Source of the DNA: an uncultured Acidobacteriaceae bacterium
Lineage (GTDB): Bacteria > Acidobacteriota > Terriglobia > Terriglobales > Acidobacteriaceae
Direction of reading: 5' to 3'
Assembly (NCBI GenBank): GCA_903842065.1
Contig: CAIMKZ010000103.1
Span: 1-56,532, forward strand
Length of the DNA stretch: 56,532 nt
Within the stretch, counting starts at the first letter, position 1. Each line of letters opens with the position of its first letter. Shown one piece after another: positions 1-7,384 of this stretch. Under the pieces are notes generated by a model, which saw nothing but the letters and a program-made list of their open reading frames with translations, had not been told where the DNA came from and did no database searches. A program made the translations under genes and the position numbers.

Positions 1-148
1 CCGCTGCCGCATCTACATCCAGATCCCGAAAGTGAGTTAAATCAGAAAATCCAGACCCAAAGACCGCCCAAAAAGCGCCCCTCAAAGGCCCAATAAAATC
101 ACCAAGCCCAACGTGCGCCCTCTAGCTCCGCTAACACCGCTGCTTCAC

Positions 149-535
149 TCACCCAATCTTCTTCCCGCCCTCTTCCTCGTCGCCCTCTACAGAGATGCGC
201 AGCGAGCGCAGAAAGTGCAGGTCGTGCTGGGTAAACGCTCCGGACTCGGGCTGCTGATCGTCGCCCGACTTCTCCTCGGTCTCTTTCACGACCTCGTTCA
301 GCCCGATCGTCGCCTCCAGCATCAGCAGCACGTCGAACCCGTGACGCCGGATCTCCTGCACCACTCCCGAGATGTGCTCGCTCTCGATCACCGACTCGTG
401 GATCGCTTCGCCGAGTTGCTGGATCAGTTCGCGCAGGCGAGATGTCACTGGGGTTACCTCCATGGGCGCGTTCAAGCGAACCCGAGGCTCCAACCTCAAC
501 GCGGGCGCGTCGATGCCGGTCGCTGCTACCATCAT
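149..535 (-). CDS. hypothetical protein, 128 aa
   Basis: I do not recognise this family. The protein has a helical middle (LRELIQQLGEAIHESV, then EIRRHGFDVLLMLEATIGL, about residues 33-80) and a charged, probably disordered C-terminus rich in Glu, Asp and Lys. No signal peptide or membrane segment is seen. It is transcribed divergently from the gene beginning at 543. The first ATG pair (535) leaves only 7 bp between the two start codons, which is tight for two promoters. The internal Met at residue 26 (codon starting at 460, giving 103 aa) is therefore a reasonable alternative start. Coding potential is supported by the GC-rich third positions of this frame. Confidence 0.6.
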   Translation of the reverse strand: MMVAATGIDAPALRLEPRVRLNAPMEVTPVTSRLRELIQQLGEAIHESVIESEHISGVVQEIRRHGFDVLLMLEATIGLNEVVKETEEKSGDDQQPESGAFTQHDLHFLRSLRISVEGDEEEGGKKIG

Positions 536-542
536 AAACGGA

Positions 543-986
543 ATGAACCCTCAAAGAGTTGGACGGGCACTTGGCATCGGCTTCCGCGTCGCGGGCCGCA
601 TCGTCGGCTCGCGCGTAGCCGCGGCCACTCAACCCGGAGCGCCCCGCTCCGTCGGCTCGGCCTCCATCGCCCAGCCCTCCGCGCCTCAGCAAAACGCACG
701 CAACGCCGGCCAAACCGCCGCCAGCATCGGCCGCAGCGCCGCGCAAGTCTCCACAGCCGCAGCCCGCGGAGCCGGCGGATTCTTGAAGCCCTTCAAACGC
801 GTCGGCGGCATCCTCTGGCTTGAAGTCACCGGAACCTTCTTCTTCCTCTTCGCCCTCGTCTTCGCCGTATACGGCTGGAAGAGCTGGCAGACCCACACCA
901 TGAACAGCGTAGAACTCTCCGTCGTAGTAATGTCCGTCTTCCTCTACCTCGGCATCTCCTCCTTCTACCGCGCCAGCCGCCGCTAG
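543..986 (+). CDS. small membrane protein, 147 aa
   Basis: The open frame extends upstream to 372, but residues before the Met at 543 read as low-complexity antisense of the divergent neighbour, so 543 is preferred. The N-terminal two thirds are Ala/Ser/Arg rich (RVAGRIVGSRVAAATQ and a run of Ala-Gln-Pro), probably disordered. The C-terminal third has two hydrophobic helices: LWLEVTGTFFFLFALVFAVY (about residues 90-110) and a second around VVMSVFLYLGISSFY, ending in a basic tail. This suggests a two-pass inner-membrane protein with a long cytoplasmic arm. No family was recognised. It lies 26 bp upstream of the next gene on the same strand and could be cotranscribed with it. Confidence 0.6.
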   Translation: MNPQRVGRALGIGFRVAGRIVGSRVAAATQPGAPRSVGSASIAQPSAPQQNARNAGQTAASIGRSAAQVSTAAARGAGGFLKPFKRVGGILWLEVTGTFFFLFALVFAVYGWKSWQTHTMNSVELSVVVMSVFLYLGISSFYRASRR

Positions 987-1012
987 CCCCGCCCCGTGCC
1001 ATACTGAACTCG

Positions 1013-1861
1013 ATGCCGCGCACCCTCGCAGCCCTGCTCGCACTCCTGCTCTCCATCCCGGCCCACGCCACCCTCGTCGCCGTCGTCCCCTCGCGCGATG
1101 GCGTCGCCGTCGCCGCCGACAGCCGCCTCACCTTCCTCGGCTCCCAATGCGACGGCGCCTTCAAAATCCTCGTCCCCGCCAGCCCCGCGCGCACCCTTGC
1201 CGTCATCACCGGCGATTCCCTCTTCGTCGCCCCGCCCCCCGCTGGAGCCAACCCCTGCCGCTACCTTGAAACCGCCCCCCGCCTCCTCGACATCGAAGCC
1301 GTAGTCGCCCAGGCCCTCGCCAAATCCGGCCCCGAGATCTCCACCGCCGCCGTTAGCGCAGCCTGCCTCCGCGCCGTCCGCAGCTTCGCCCGCCGCTACC
1401 CCGGAGCCCTCAAGCCCTACGCCGGCCGCAACATTTTTTCAGTCGTCCTGATCGGCTTCAATCCAGCCGCAAAGACCACCACCCTCCGCAACTTCGTCCT
1501 CCGCATGGACGCCGCAGGCCTTCACGCCTCCGCCGCTCGCCTCACCGAAACCACCGTCGGACTCAAAGACCCGCGCGACATCTGGGTCTACGGCGAAACC
1601 GACTGGTTGAGCTCAACCGTCTACAACGGCCCCGACCGCCGCTTCCTCGACTCCGCCACTCTGGCCTTCCTCGCCGACCGCCGCCCCGTCTCCGAAGTCC
1701 CTCTCCTCGAAGCCGCCGCCGTAGCCGGCAACATCGTAGAAGCCGCCGCCCGCACCGCCCAAACCAACCCGCCCCCCAGCGGCATCGGCGGCCAGGTCCA
1801 CGTAATCGCCATCGGTCCCGAACCCCAGCCTCAGCCCCTCCCCTGGCCCTCCGCGCGCTGA
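1013..1861 (+). CDS. exported proteasome-like Ntn-hydrolase candidate, 282 aa
   Basis: The protein starts with a clear Sec signal (MPRTLAALLALLLSIPAHA, residues 1-19, AxA cleavage site). Cleavage would leave Thr20 as the new N-terminus, followed by TLVAVVPSRDGVAVAADSR. This matches the start of proteasome beta/HslV subunits: an N-terminal Thr, a beta strand, then the G-V-x-x-A-A-D-S-R turn. Counting Thr20 as Thr1, the Asp of AADSR falls at position 17, as in proteasomes, and a Lys (GAFKILV) falls at position 32, close to the catalytic Lys33. The rest is compatible with an alpha-beta fold, and a Pro-rich tail ends the protein. Family membership is my reading of the N-terminal pattern; activity and location in the periplasm are inferences. 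Confidence 0.6.
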   Translation: MPRTLAALLALLLSIPAHATLVAVVPSRDGVAVAADSRLTFLGSQCDGAFKILVPASPARTLAVITGDSLFVAPPPAGANPCRYLETAPRLLDIEAVVAQALAKSGPEISTAAVSAACLRAVRSFARRYPGALKPYAGRNIFSVVLIGFNPAAKTTTLRNFVLRMDAAGLHASAARLTETTVGLKDPRDIWVYGETDWLSSTVYNGPDRRFLDSATLAFLADRRPVSEVPLLEAAAVAGNIVEAAARTAQTNPPPSGIGGQVHVIAIGPEPQPQPLPWPSAR

Positions 1862-1896
1862 AGCCTCAGAATTCGCATCTGATCGTAATGACCAAG

Positions 1897-1925
1897 TTGA
1901 CCATATCGATCAATATGGTCATAAT
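1897..1925 (+). promoter_or_regulatory. promoter with overlapping operator for the Phd/PIN pair
   Basis: TTGACC (1897-1902) and CATAAT (1920-1925) are separated by 17 bp. An inverted repeat with 9-bp arms, TGACCATAT and ATATGGTCA (1898-1906 and 1913-1921, 6-bp loop), fills the spacer and part of both boxes. Further TGACCA/TGGTCA half-sites lie at 1889-1894 and 1933-1938. The ATG of the antitoxin (1932) starts 7 bp after the -10 box, so the transcript may be leaderless. Antitoxin autorepression through this palindrome is typical of Phd systems and is inferred here. Confidence 0.65.
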
Positions 1926-1931
1926 GAACCC

Positions 1932-2201
1932 ATGGTCACTGAAGTCAATGCCGTCAACTTCCGCCAGAACCTCGGCGAGATGCTCAATCAGGTCCAGTAC
2001 CGCAACGACAGCATCGTGATCCACAAGGACGGCAAGCCAGTGGCTGCACTCGTCGATGCCGAACTCTTCGCTCGCATCCGCCGCATGCGAGACCGCTTCG
2101 ACGAACTCTCAGCGCGCCTCGCCAAAGCCTATGAGAATGTATCCGAGGAAGAGGGCCTTGCCGAGATCAACCGCGCCATTGCGGAGGTCCGCCGGGGCTG
2201 A
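1932..2201 (+). CDS. Phd/YefM-type antitoxin, 89 aa
   Basis: The N-terminal half has the Phd/YefM fold signature: VTEVNAVNFRQNLGEMLNQV, then a beta strand with IVIHKDGKPVAALVDAELF. The C-terminal half (about residues 45-89) is a charged helix, RMRDRFDELSARLAKAYENV, which in this family wraps the toxin. It should dimerise, bind the palindrome just upstream and neutralise the PIN ribonuclease encoded next. The stop overlaps the toxin start by one base (TGATG), so translation is coupled. No Shine-Dalgarno sequence precedes the ATG, in keeping with a leaderless message. Confidence 0.88.
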   Translation: MVTEVNAVNFRQNLGEMLNQVQYRNDSIVIHKDGKPVAALVDAELFARIRRMRDRFDELSARLAKAYENVSEEEGLAEINRAIAEVRRG

Positions 2202-2614
2202 TGGCCACGCTTAGAGTTGTTCTTGATACGAATGTTCTGGTTTCGGGGCTGATCTATCCAACCGGCGCACCAGGCCGAATTCTTGCTGTATGGAATCAGG
2301 GCAGGATCCAAGTCATCCTGTCACGGTACATCCTGGATGAGCTTGTACGCGTCCTGCCGAAGCTCAAACAATCTGGGATGAATGCGATGGAAGCTCGCGA
2401 TCTCGTGGATGGGATAGCGTTCACGGTGGAATTAGCTGAGCCGGAATCAACGCCTGTAGCAGAGTTGCGTGACTCCAAGGATCTGCCCGTACTCGGAACC
2501 CTGATCGCATCCCGTGCCGATTACCTCATCACCGGCGACAAAGACCTGCTCGCGTTGGCTGACCGATACCCGATCATTTCCCCAGCCGAGTTCTGGACGC
2601 GGCATGGAAACTGA
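2201..2614 (+). CDS. PIN-domain toxin (COG1569-like), 137 aa
   Basis: The protein begins RVVLDTNVLVSGLIYPTGAPG, the first PIN strand with the catalytic Asp and the GxPG loop typical of the 'putative toxin, PIN family' group. Other acidic residues follow in the usual order: Glu in ILDELVRVL, two Asp in RDSKDLPVL, and Asp in ITGDKDLL. The length of 137 aa is normal. PIN toxins of this type are Mg-dependent ribonucleases; the target RNA cannot be told from sequence. It is translationally coupled to the preceding Phd antitoxin. All active-site acids look intact, so this pair is probably functional. Confidence 0.88.
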   Translation: MATLRVVLDTNVLVSGLIYPTGAPGRILAVWNQGRIQVILSRYILDELVRVLPKLKQSGMNAMEARDLVDGIAFTVELAEPESTPVAELRDSKDLPVLGTLIASRADYLITGDKDLLALADRYPIISPAEFWTRHGN

Positions 2615-2638
2615 CTTCCCAAGTGCTTTAATAACCCC

Positions 2639-3421
2639 ATGACCGCCATCCCCCTCTCTCTCGACGGCAAGGCCGCTCTCATCACCGGCGGCTCGCGCGG
2701 CATCGGCGCAGAGACCGTCCGCCTCTTCACCGCCGCCGGAGCCCGCGTCGCCTTCAGCTACCAGAAGGCCCGCGACCGCGCCGAAGCCCTCGCCTCGGAA
2801 TGCCCCGGCAGCGTCGCCATCGAGCAGACTCTCGCCTCCGCGTCCGACGGCCAAGCCCTCGTCAACCGCGCCGTAGCCGCCCTCGGCCGTCTCGACATCC
2901 TCATCGCCAACCACGGCATCTGGCCCCCCGCCGACGCCCCCATCTCGCAGATGACCGACGACCAGTGGCGCACCACCATGGCCGTCAACCTCGACGCCGT
3001 CTTCGGCCTCGTCCGTGCCGCCGTCGCCCAGATGGAGCGGCAAGGCAAATCCTCCGACGGCTTCGCCGGCCACATCGTCATGATCAGTTCCACCGCGGCC
3101 CAGCGCGGCGAGGCCTTCCACTCCGACTACGCCGCCAGCAAGGGCGCGCTCATCAGCCTCACCAAGAGCCTCGCCACCGAGCTCGGCCCCAAGGGCATCC
3201 GCGTCAACTGCGTCGCCCCCGGCTGGGTCGCGACCGAGATGTCCGCCTCCTCTGTCAACGATCCTGAGCTCGGCCCGAAGATCGCCGCCGCCATTCCCAT
3301 CGGCCGAGTCGGCTCGCCGGCCGAGATCGCCGGCCCCGTCCTCTTCCTCTGCACCCCGCTGGCCGGCTTCATCTCCGGCGAGGTCCTCAACGTCAACGGT
3401 GGGGCGGTGCTGGTCGGCTGA
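2639..3421 (+). CDS. short-chain dehydrogenase/reductase (FabG-like), 260 aa
   Basis: This is a classical SDR. It has the NAD(P) glycine motif TGGSRGIG (residues 16-23), ANHG where NAG is usual, the active-site Ser in MISS, and YxxxK as Tyr164-AAS-Lys168. The C-terminus carries the usual PxxRVGxPxEIAGPVLFLCTPLAGFISGEVLNVNGG. The closest named type is 3-oxoacyl-ACP reductase, but such sequences act on many alcohols and ketones, so the substrate is open. It follows the toxin gene by 24 bp on the same strand, which is probably chance. Codons end strongly in C. Confidence 0.9.
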   Translation: MTAIPLSLDGKAALITGGSRGIGAETVRLFTAAGARVAFSYQKARDRAEALASECPGSVAIEQTLASASDGQALVNRAVAALGRLDILIANHGIWPPADAPISQMTDDQWRTTMAVNLDAVFGLVRAAVAQMERQGKSSDGFAGHIVMISSTAAQRGEAFHSDYAASKGALISLTKSLATELGPKGIRVNCVAPGWVATEMSASSVNDPELGPKIAAAIPIGRVGSPAEIAGPVLFLCTPLAGFISGEVLNVNGGAVLVG

Positions 3422-3487
3422 GGTGCGCCTGTACTCCCAGACGCCGCCCGGCTACGTCCAATACAGTAGAAGCGGATTGAGGTTTCG

Positions 3488-4276
3488 ATGGTAAAGGCAA
3501 GATTGATGGGTGCAGTGCTGGTGCTGGCGATGACGGCGGGGCTCGCCCACGCCCAATCTGACGAGGCCGCGAAGAACGCCGTCAAGGCGCGCGCCCAGCT
3601 CGACGCCATGGTGCAGGCTCTCGGCGGCGACGCCTGGCTCAACATGAAGAACCAGCTCCTCAAGGGCCGGATTGCGGCCTTCTTTCAGGGCCGTCCCGAC
3701 ACCGGCACCGAACTCGTCTACGAGTTCCACGCCTGGCCCGACATGGACCGCATCGAAGTCACCAAGCACCGCGACGTGGTCGAGATGTTCCTCGGCCGCA
3801 AGGGCTGGGAGGTCACCTACCGCGGCAAAAAGCCCATGGACGCCGAGATCCTCAATGACGTTCTCCGCCGCCGCGACCACTCCATCGAGACCGTCGTCAA
3901 GGTCTGGCTCAAGGACCCCAAAACCATCCTCGTCTACGAGGGCCAGCACATGGCCGAGCGCCATCTCGCCGATCAGGTCACGCTCATCTCGCCGGAGAAC
4001 GAGTCGGTCACCATCCTGCTCGACACCCAGACCCACCTGCCACTCCAGCGCATCTTCCAGTGGCGCGACCCGGTCTATCACGACAAGAACACCGAGGTCG
4101 AGGACTACGCCGGCTACCGCATGGTCGATGGCATCCAAACCCCCTACACCATCTCGCGCACCAGGAACGGCGAACAGACCCGCCAGTTCTACGTCACAGA
4201 GGTCAAGTACAACGACACTCTCCCCGATGGCTTCTGGGACCCAGACAAGACCGCCAACCGCATCGAACGGAAATAA
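3488..4276 (+). CDS. secreted protein resembling outer-membrane lipoprotein-sorting proteins, 262 aa
   Basis: A Sec signal peptide is evident (MVKARLMGAVLVLAMTAGLAHAQ, cleavage after AHA). The mature part is beta-rich with regular short strands, such as RPDTGTELVYEFHAWPDMDRIEVT and GWEVTYRGKKPMD, and ends with VDGIQTPYTISRTRNGEQTRQFYVTEV. Alternating strands of this kind, with a late 'dG..tPy.i' segment, are typical of LolA-like or sorting-related proteins of diderms. There is no lipobox Cys, so it would be soluble in the periplasm. It precedes fabZ by 68 bp and may share its transcript. Function is not assigned further. Confidence 0.65.
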   Translation: MVKARLMGAVLVLAMTAGLAHAQSDEAAKNAVKARAQLDAMVQALGGDAWLNMKNQLLKGRIAAFFQGRPDTGTELVYEFHAWPDMDRIEVTKHRDVVEMFLGRKGWEVTYRGKKPMDAEILNDVLRRRDHSIETVVKVWLKDPKTILVYEGQHMAERHLADQVTLISPENESVTILLDTQTHLPLQRIFQWRDPVYHDKNTEVEDYAGYRMVDGIQTPYTISRTRNGEQTRQFYVTEVKYNDTLPDGFWDPDKTANRIERK

Positions 4277-4344
4277 GGAAACCTATTTATAATCCAAAAG
4301 AGCGTAAACGACACAAGCCAACGTTTTTTTGGAGGTCTCTCTCG

Positions 4345-4845
4345 ATGGTCTTAGACATTCTCGGGATCATGGATATTCTGCCCCACCGCTATCCCTTTCT
4401 GCTCATCGACCGGGTCATCGAGTTCGATCACGGCAAGCGCCTGGTGGCCATCAAGAACGTGACCATGAACGAGCCGTTCTTTCAGGGCCACTTCCCCGGC
4501 GCGCCCATCATGCCCGGCGTGCTGGTGATCGAAGCCATGGCCCAGGCCGGCGCCATCCTGATTTTGTCGAACATTGAGGATCGGCACTCGAAGCTGGCCG
4601 TATTCACCGGCATCGACGGCGCAAAGTTCCGCCGCCAGATCGTGCCCGGCGATCAGCTTCGCTTTGAGATCGACGTCCTCCGCATGCGCTCGCGCATCGG
4701 CAAGATGGTGGGCCGTACGTTCATCGATGGCAAGCTGGTCTGCGAGGCCACGCTCACCTGCTCCATCGTCAACCGCGGCGCAGAGACGCCGGCGGCTGAA
4801 GCTGCCGAGCCGGCCGCGGAGCCCTCTGCGGAGCCAGCCCAGTGA
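4345..4845 (+). CDS. fabZ: 3-hydroxyacyl-ACP dehydratase FabZ
   Basis: FabZ dehydrates 3-hydroxyacyl-ACP in fatty-acid elongation and balances flux between membrane lipid and lipid A. The hot-dog fold signature is complete: LPHRYPFLLIDRV at the N-terminus, then HFPGAPIMPGVLVIEAMAQ with catalytic His49 and Glu63. The frame is open much further upstream, but the ATG at 4345 has GGAGG at 4331-4335, nine bases away, and gives 166 aa. The C-terminal 15-20 residues are an Ala/Glu/Pro tail not needed for the fold. The stop overlaps the lpxA start (GTGA), so the pair is translationally coupled. Confidence 0.97.
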   Translation: MVLDILGIMDILPHRYPFLLIDRVIEFDHGKRLVAIKNVTMNEPFFQGHFPGAPIMPGVLVIEAMAQAGAILILSNIEDRHSKLAVFTGIDGAKFRRQIVPGDQLRFEIDVLRMRSRIGKMVGRTFIDGKLVCEATLTCSIVNRGAETPAAEAAEPAAEPSAEPAQ

Positions 4846-5612
4846 GCATTCATCCCAGCGCGATCGTGGCGCCGGGCGCAGTCGTCCCGGAGTCCTGCAC
4901 CGTGGGGCCGTTTTCGACCATCGGCCCCGAGGTGGTGCTGGGCGAGGAGTGCCGTCTCATCTCCCACGTCGTCATCGACGGCCGCACTCGCATCGGCGCG
5001 CGCAACACCTTCTATCCCTTCTCGAACATCGGCGTCGCCCCGCAGGACCTGAAGTACAAGGGCGAACTCACTGAGACCGTGCTCGGCGACGACAACACCA
5101 TCAGAGAATCCGTCACCATCAGCCGCGGCACAGTCGGTGGCGGCGGCGTCACGCGGCTTGGCTCGCACAATCTGCTCATGACCTGCGCCCACGTGGGCCA
5201 CGACTGCCACGTCGGCTCCCACGTCATCATGGCCAACGCGGCCACTCTCGCCGGCCACGTCATCCTTGAGGATTTTGTAACCCTCGGCGCATTCTGCCCG
5301 GTGCATCAATTCTGCATCGTCGGCGCGCATGCCTTCATTGGCGGCGGAACCATCGTTACCCAGGACGTTCTGCCCTTCTCAAAGACCTCCTCGCGCCGCG
5401 AGAACAAGGCCTACGGCGTCAACGCCATGGGTCTCGAGCGCAGGGGCTTCTCGCCGGAGCGGATCAAGGCCCTGCAAAAGGCCTTCCGCCTGCTGCTGGT
5501 CTCAAAGCTCAACACCACGCAGGCGCTTGAGAAGATGCGCGAACTCGAAGGCGAAGACGTAGCTCTGCTGGTGCGCTTCATCGAGAAGAGCGAGCGGGGC
5601 GTGATTAAGTAA
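4842..5612 (+). CDS. lpxA: acyl-[ACP]--UDP-N-acetylglucosamine O-acyltransferase LpxA
   Basis: LpxA catalyses the first step of lipid A synthesis, moving a 3-hydroxyacyl chain from ACP to UDP-GlcNAc in the cytoplasm. The first two thirds are a left-handed beta helix with hexapeptide repeats. The active-site region MTCAHVGHDCHVG contains His120, equivalent to E. coli His125, and LxxNxATLAGHV follows. The C-terminal helical domain (about residues 190-256) is present; 256 aa is normal. The start is a GTG overlapping the fabZ stop. The gene confirms a lipopolysaccharide-type outer membrane. Confidence 0.97.
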   Translation: MSIHPSAIVAPGAVVPESCTVGPFSTIGPEVVLGEECRLISHVVIDGRTRIGARNTFYPFSNIGVAPQDLKYKGELTETVLGDDNTIRESVTISRGTVGGGGVTRLGSHNLLMTCAHVGHDCHVGSHVIMANAATLAGHVILEDFVTLGAFCPVHQFCIVGAHAFIGGGTIVTQDVLPFSKTSSRRENKAYGVNAMGLERRGFSPERIKALQKAFRLLLVSKLNTTQALEKMRELEGEDVALLVRFIEKSERGVIK

Positions 5613-5621
5613 GGGCAACTG

Positions 5622-5707
5622 CGCCCCGGAGGGGCGAATCGAGATTAGCCCAGGGCGGAAGCCCTGGGATTCGTCGCATAGGAAGGGCCCGCGCCCCGGA
5701 GGGGCGC
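5622..5707. repeat. REP-like palindromes (A-B-A), left side of the RAYT gene
   Basis: Three hairpins lie between lpxA and the RAYT gene. Unit A is CGCCCC-GGA-GGGGCG at 5622-5636. Unit B is CCCAGGGC-GGAA-GCCCTGGG at 5649-5668. A second A copy is at 5691-5707. The same three units occur downstream of the gene in inverted orientation, so the transposase is bracketed symmetrically. Confidence 0.85.
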
Positions 5708-5750
5708 TGCGAACCTCGCCATCTCCGGTCTTCTGGGATACCATGTCGCC

Positions 5751-6200
5751 ATGTCCCATACCTATTCGAGCGCTCTGTTTCATTGCGTCTTCTCAACCAG
5801 CGAACGGCGCAAGACGATCTCGCCCGATTTGCAGCCGGAACTCTGGGCGTACATCGGCGGCATCGCGCGCCAGCATGCAATGAAACCACTGGCAATTGGA
5901 GGCACGGAAGACCATGCGCACCTGCTGCTGGCGCTGTCGGCAACAATGCCTGTCTCCGAGGCGATGCGGACCATCAAGAGCGTCTCGTCGCAATGGTTGC
6001 ACGAGACAAAGGGAGAGCGACTCTTCGCATGGCAGGAAGGCTATGGTGCTTTCTCAGTTGGCGAATCCCAGATCAGCGCGACGATCGCCTACATCCAACG
6101 GCAGAAGGAACACCACGCATGCCGCGATTTTCAGCAGGAGTTTCTCGCCTTCCTGAAGAAGCACCGGATCGAGTACGATCCCCGATATGTATGGGGATAG
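5751..6200 (+). CDS. REP-associated tyrosine transposase (RAYT, Y1/IS200-like), 149 aa
   Basis: This is a Y1-type HUH nuclease of the REP-associated group. It starts SHTYSSALFHCVFSTSERRKTI. The metal-binding HUH motif is EDHAHLLL (His55, His57), and the likely nucleophile is Tyr114 in the helix TIAYIQRQKEHH. The ending KKHRIEYDPRYVWG is characteristic of RAYT proteins. Such enzymes nick single-stranded DNA at REP hairpins. It is flanked on both sides by GC-rich palindromes in inverted order, as expected for a resident REP-RAYT unit. It interrupts the lpxA-lpxI gene order. The reading frame is intact. Confidence 0.92.
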   Translation: MSHTYSSALFHCVFSTSERRKTISPDLQPELWAYIGGIARQHAMKPLAIGGTEDHAHLLLALSATMPVSEAMRTIKSVSSQWLHETKGERLFAWQEGYGAFSVGESQISATIAYIQRQKEHHACRDFQQEFLAFLKKHRIEYDPRYVWG

Positions 6201-6208
6201 GGTTCGAA

Positions 6209-6294
6209 GCGCCCCTCCGGGGCGCACCCGACTCATCATCTGCTGATCCCAGGGCTTCCGCCCTGGGCTAACCTCGCGTCGCCCCTCCGGGGCG
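6209..6294. repeat. REP-like palindromes (A'-B'-A'), right side of the RAYT gene
   Basis: Three hairpins are inverted copies of the left set. A' is GCGCCCC-TCC-GGGGCGC at 6209-6225. B' is CCCAGGGC-TTCC-GCCCTGGG at 6248-6267. A second A' is at 6280-6294. The loop sequences (TCC, TTCC) are complements of the left loops (GGA, GGAA), which fixes the inverted orientation. Confidence 0.85.
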
Positions 6295-6358
6295 AGTAGA
6301 GCCGCGCTGATATATTCAGTTTCAGCACAAATTGAAAGAAGTAGAGACGGATCAATAA

Positions 6359-6409
6359 ATGAAACTCGGCCTCATCGCCGGTAACGGACGCTTTCCCTTC
6401 CTGTTGCTT
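6359..6409 (+). repeat. 51-bp direct repeat of the lpxI 5' end (copy 1; copy 2 at 7381-7431)
   Basis: The first 35 bp of this coding region are identical to the first 35 bp of lpxI, and 48 of 51 bp match overall. The three differences are synonymous (Phe, Leu, Leu). Similarity ends abruptly after codon 17. Together the copies bracket the 971 bp between 6410 and 7380. Confidence 0.95.
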
Positions 6410-7384
6410 CTGTGCTGCTCATTCGGCCTGCTCGAGGCAAGCGGGCAGGAAGTCGTTCCGGTAAACGCGAATATTATCATGGGGCACTTATTGCACCACG
6501 TGCCTCCCGTTTACCCGCGCGATGCATCGGCCGCGCACGTGGAGGGCAGTGTGATCATCGATGCGCGCATCGGAACCTCGGGGACGATTGAGTCGACGAA
6601 CGTGGTCAGCGGCCCGGAGATGCTGCGGCAGACCGCAATCGACTGCGTCACTCAGTGGACTTTTCGCCCTTTTGAAAAGGATGGAGTGCGCGTAATTGCA
6701 ACGGGTCGCATCATCATCAGCTTTAGTCAGCTCGGGCAGAACAGTACTTCTGCTGTTTCAGGATCTCAAAATTCAACCCTGTCACAAAGGTTCACGGTTC
6801 AACTCAACCAGGAGAAGACTCCGAACGTTCAGGACGTGAACCCGTACGACTCGTTTGACGCCAACGACGAAGCCTGCAAGAAAGGCGTTCTGGCGAAGCA
6901 GTTCAACGACGCAACGGTTTCGGCATGCAGGGCAGCCGCCATACTTGCCGACCAGATGCCCCTTAGAAATAACTTCCTCGTCAAGCGGTCTGCTTTTGTC
7001 TTTGCGGCTTCTGCATATGCCGGATTTGGTGATAATAAGGACGCACTGCCGTGGGCTGTCAAAGCCGTGGACATGGTCAGGCTGGGCTATGACACCTACG
7101 GAGGAAGCCACGCCGCGTACAAGATTAAAGGCACTGTCGAAGTCAATTTGAACAACCTTCAAAGCGCGAATAACGATCTAGACCAGGCAGAGAACTTCCT
7201 GCGTAAGGATATTGAGGATGCCGGGAATGGACCGAAGCGTGAACTCGTGAATTTGAAGCGCATATTGGTACAAGACTTGAAATTCCATGCGCGAGTGCTC
7301 ATGATCATCGGCCGCCTCGATGAATCCCGTAAGATGCTTAATGAAGCAGCAGATATCAGCAAGACGGATACAGAAACTCAATGA
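6359..7384 (+). CDS. exported TonB-C domain protein with helical C-terminal region; 5' end copied from lpxI
   Basis: After an N-terminal hydrophobic stretch, residues about 45-120 match a TonB C-terminal domain: PPVYPRDASAAHVEGSVII, then TNVVSGPEMLRQTAIDCV and WTFRPFEKDGV. The C-terminal two thirds are helical and TPR-like, with repeated Ala/Leu-rich helices, and contain an odd two-Cys segment (EACKKG, SACRAAA). The first 17 residues (MKLGLIAGNGRFPFLLL) are identical to the start of LpxI, encoded downstream, and here run into LLCCSFGLLEASGQ to form what looks like a signal peptide. The stop overlaps the lpxI ATG (ATGA). It probably acts in the periplasm; the exact role is unknown. Confidence 0.75.
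   Translation: MKLGLIAGNGRFPFLLLLCCSFGLLEASGQEVVPVNANIIMGHLLHHVPPVYPRDASAAHVEGSVIIDARIGTSGTIESTNVVSGPEMLRQTAIDCVTQWTFRPFEKDGVRVIATGRIIISFSQLGQNSTSAVSGSQNSTLSQRFTVQLNQEKTPNVQDVNPYDSFDANDEACKKGVLAKQFNDATVSACRAAAILADQMPLRNNFLVKRSAFVFAASAYAGFGDNKDALPWAVKAVDMVRLGYDTYGGSHAAYKIKGTVEVNLNNLQSANNDLDQAENFLRKDIEDAGNGPKRELVNLKRILVQDLKFHARVLMIIGRLDESRKMLNEAADISKTDTETQ

Noticed and set aside
1..96. End of a gene entering from the left edge
   Set aside because: All three plus frames stay open for 33-96 bases and no motif decides between them; frame 2 (RCRIYIQIPKVS, stop at 37-39) reads best but is too short to call.
99..1043. 314-codon minus-strand frame
   Set aside because: Its composition is Gly/Arg/Ala low complexity, and it overlaps two better-supported genes.
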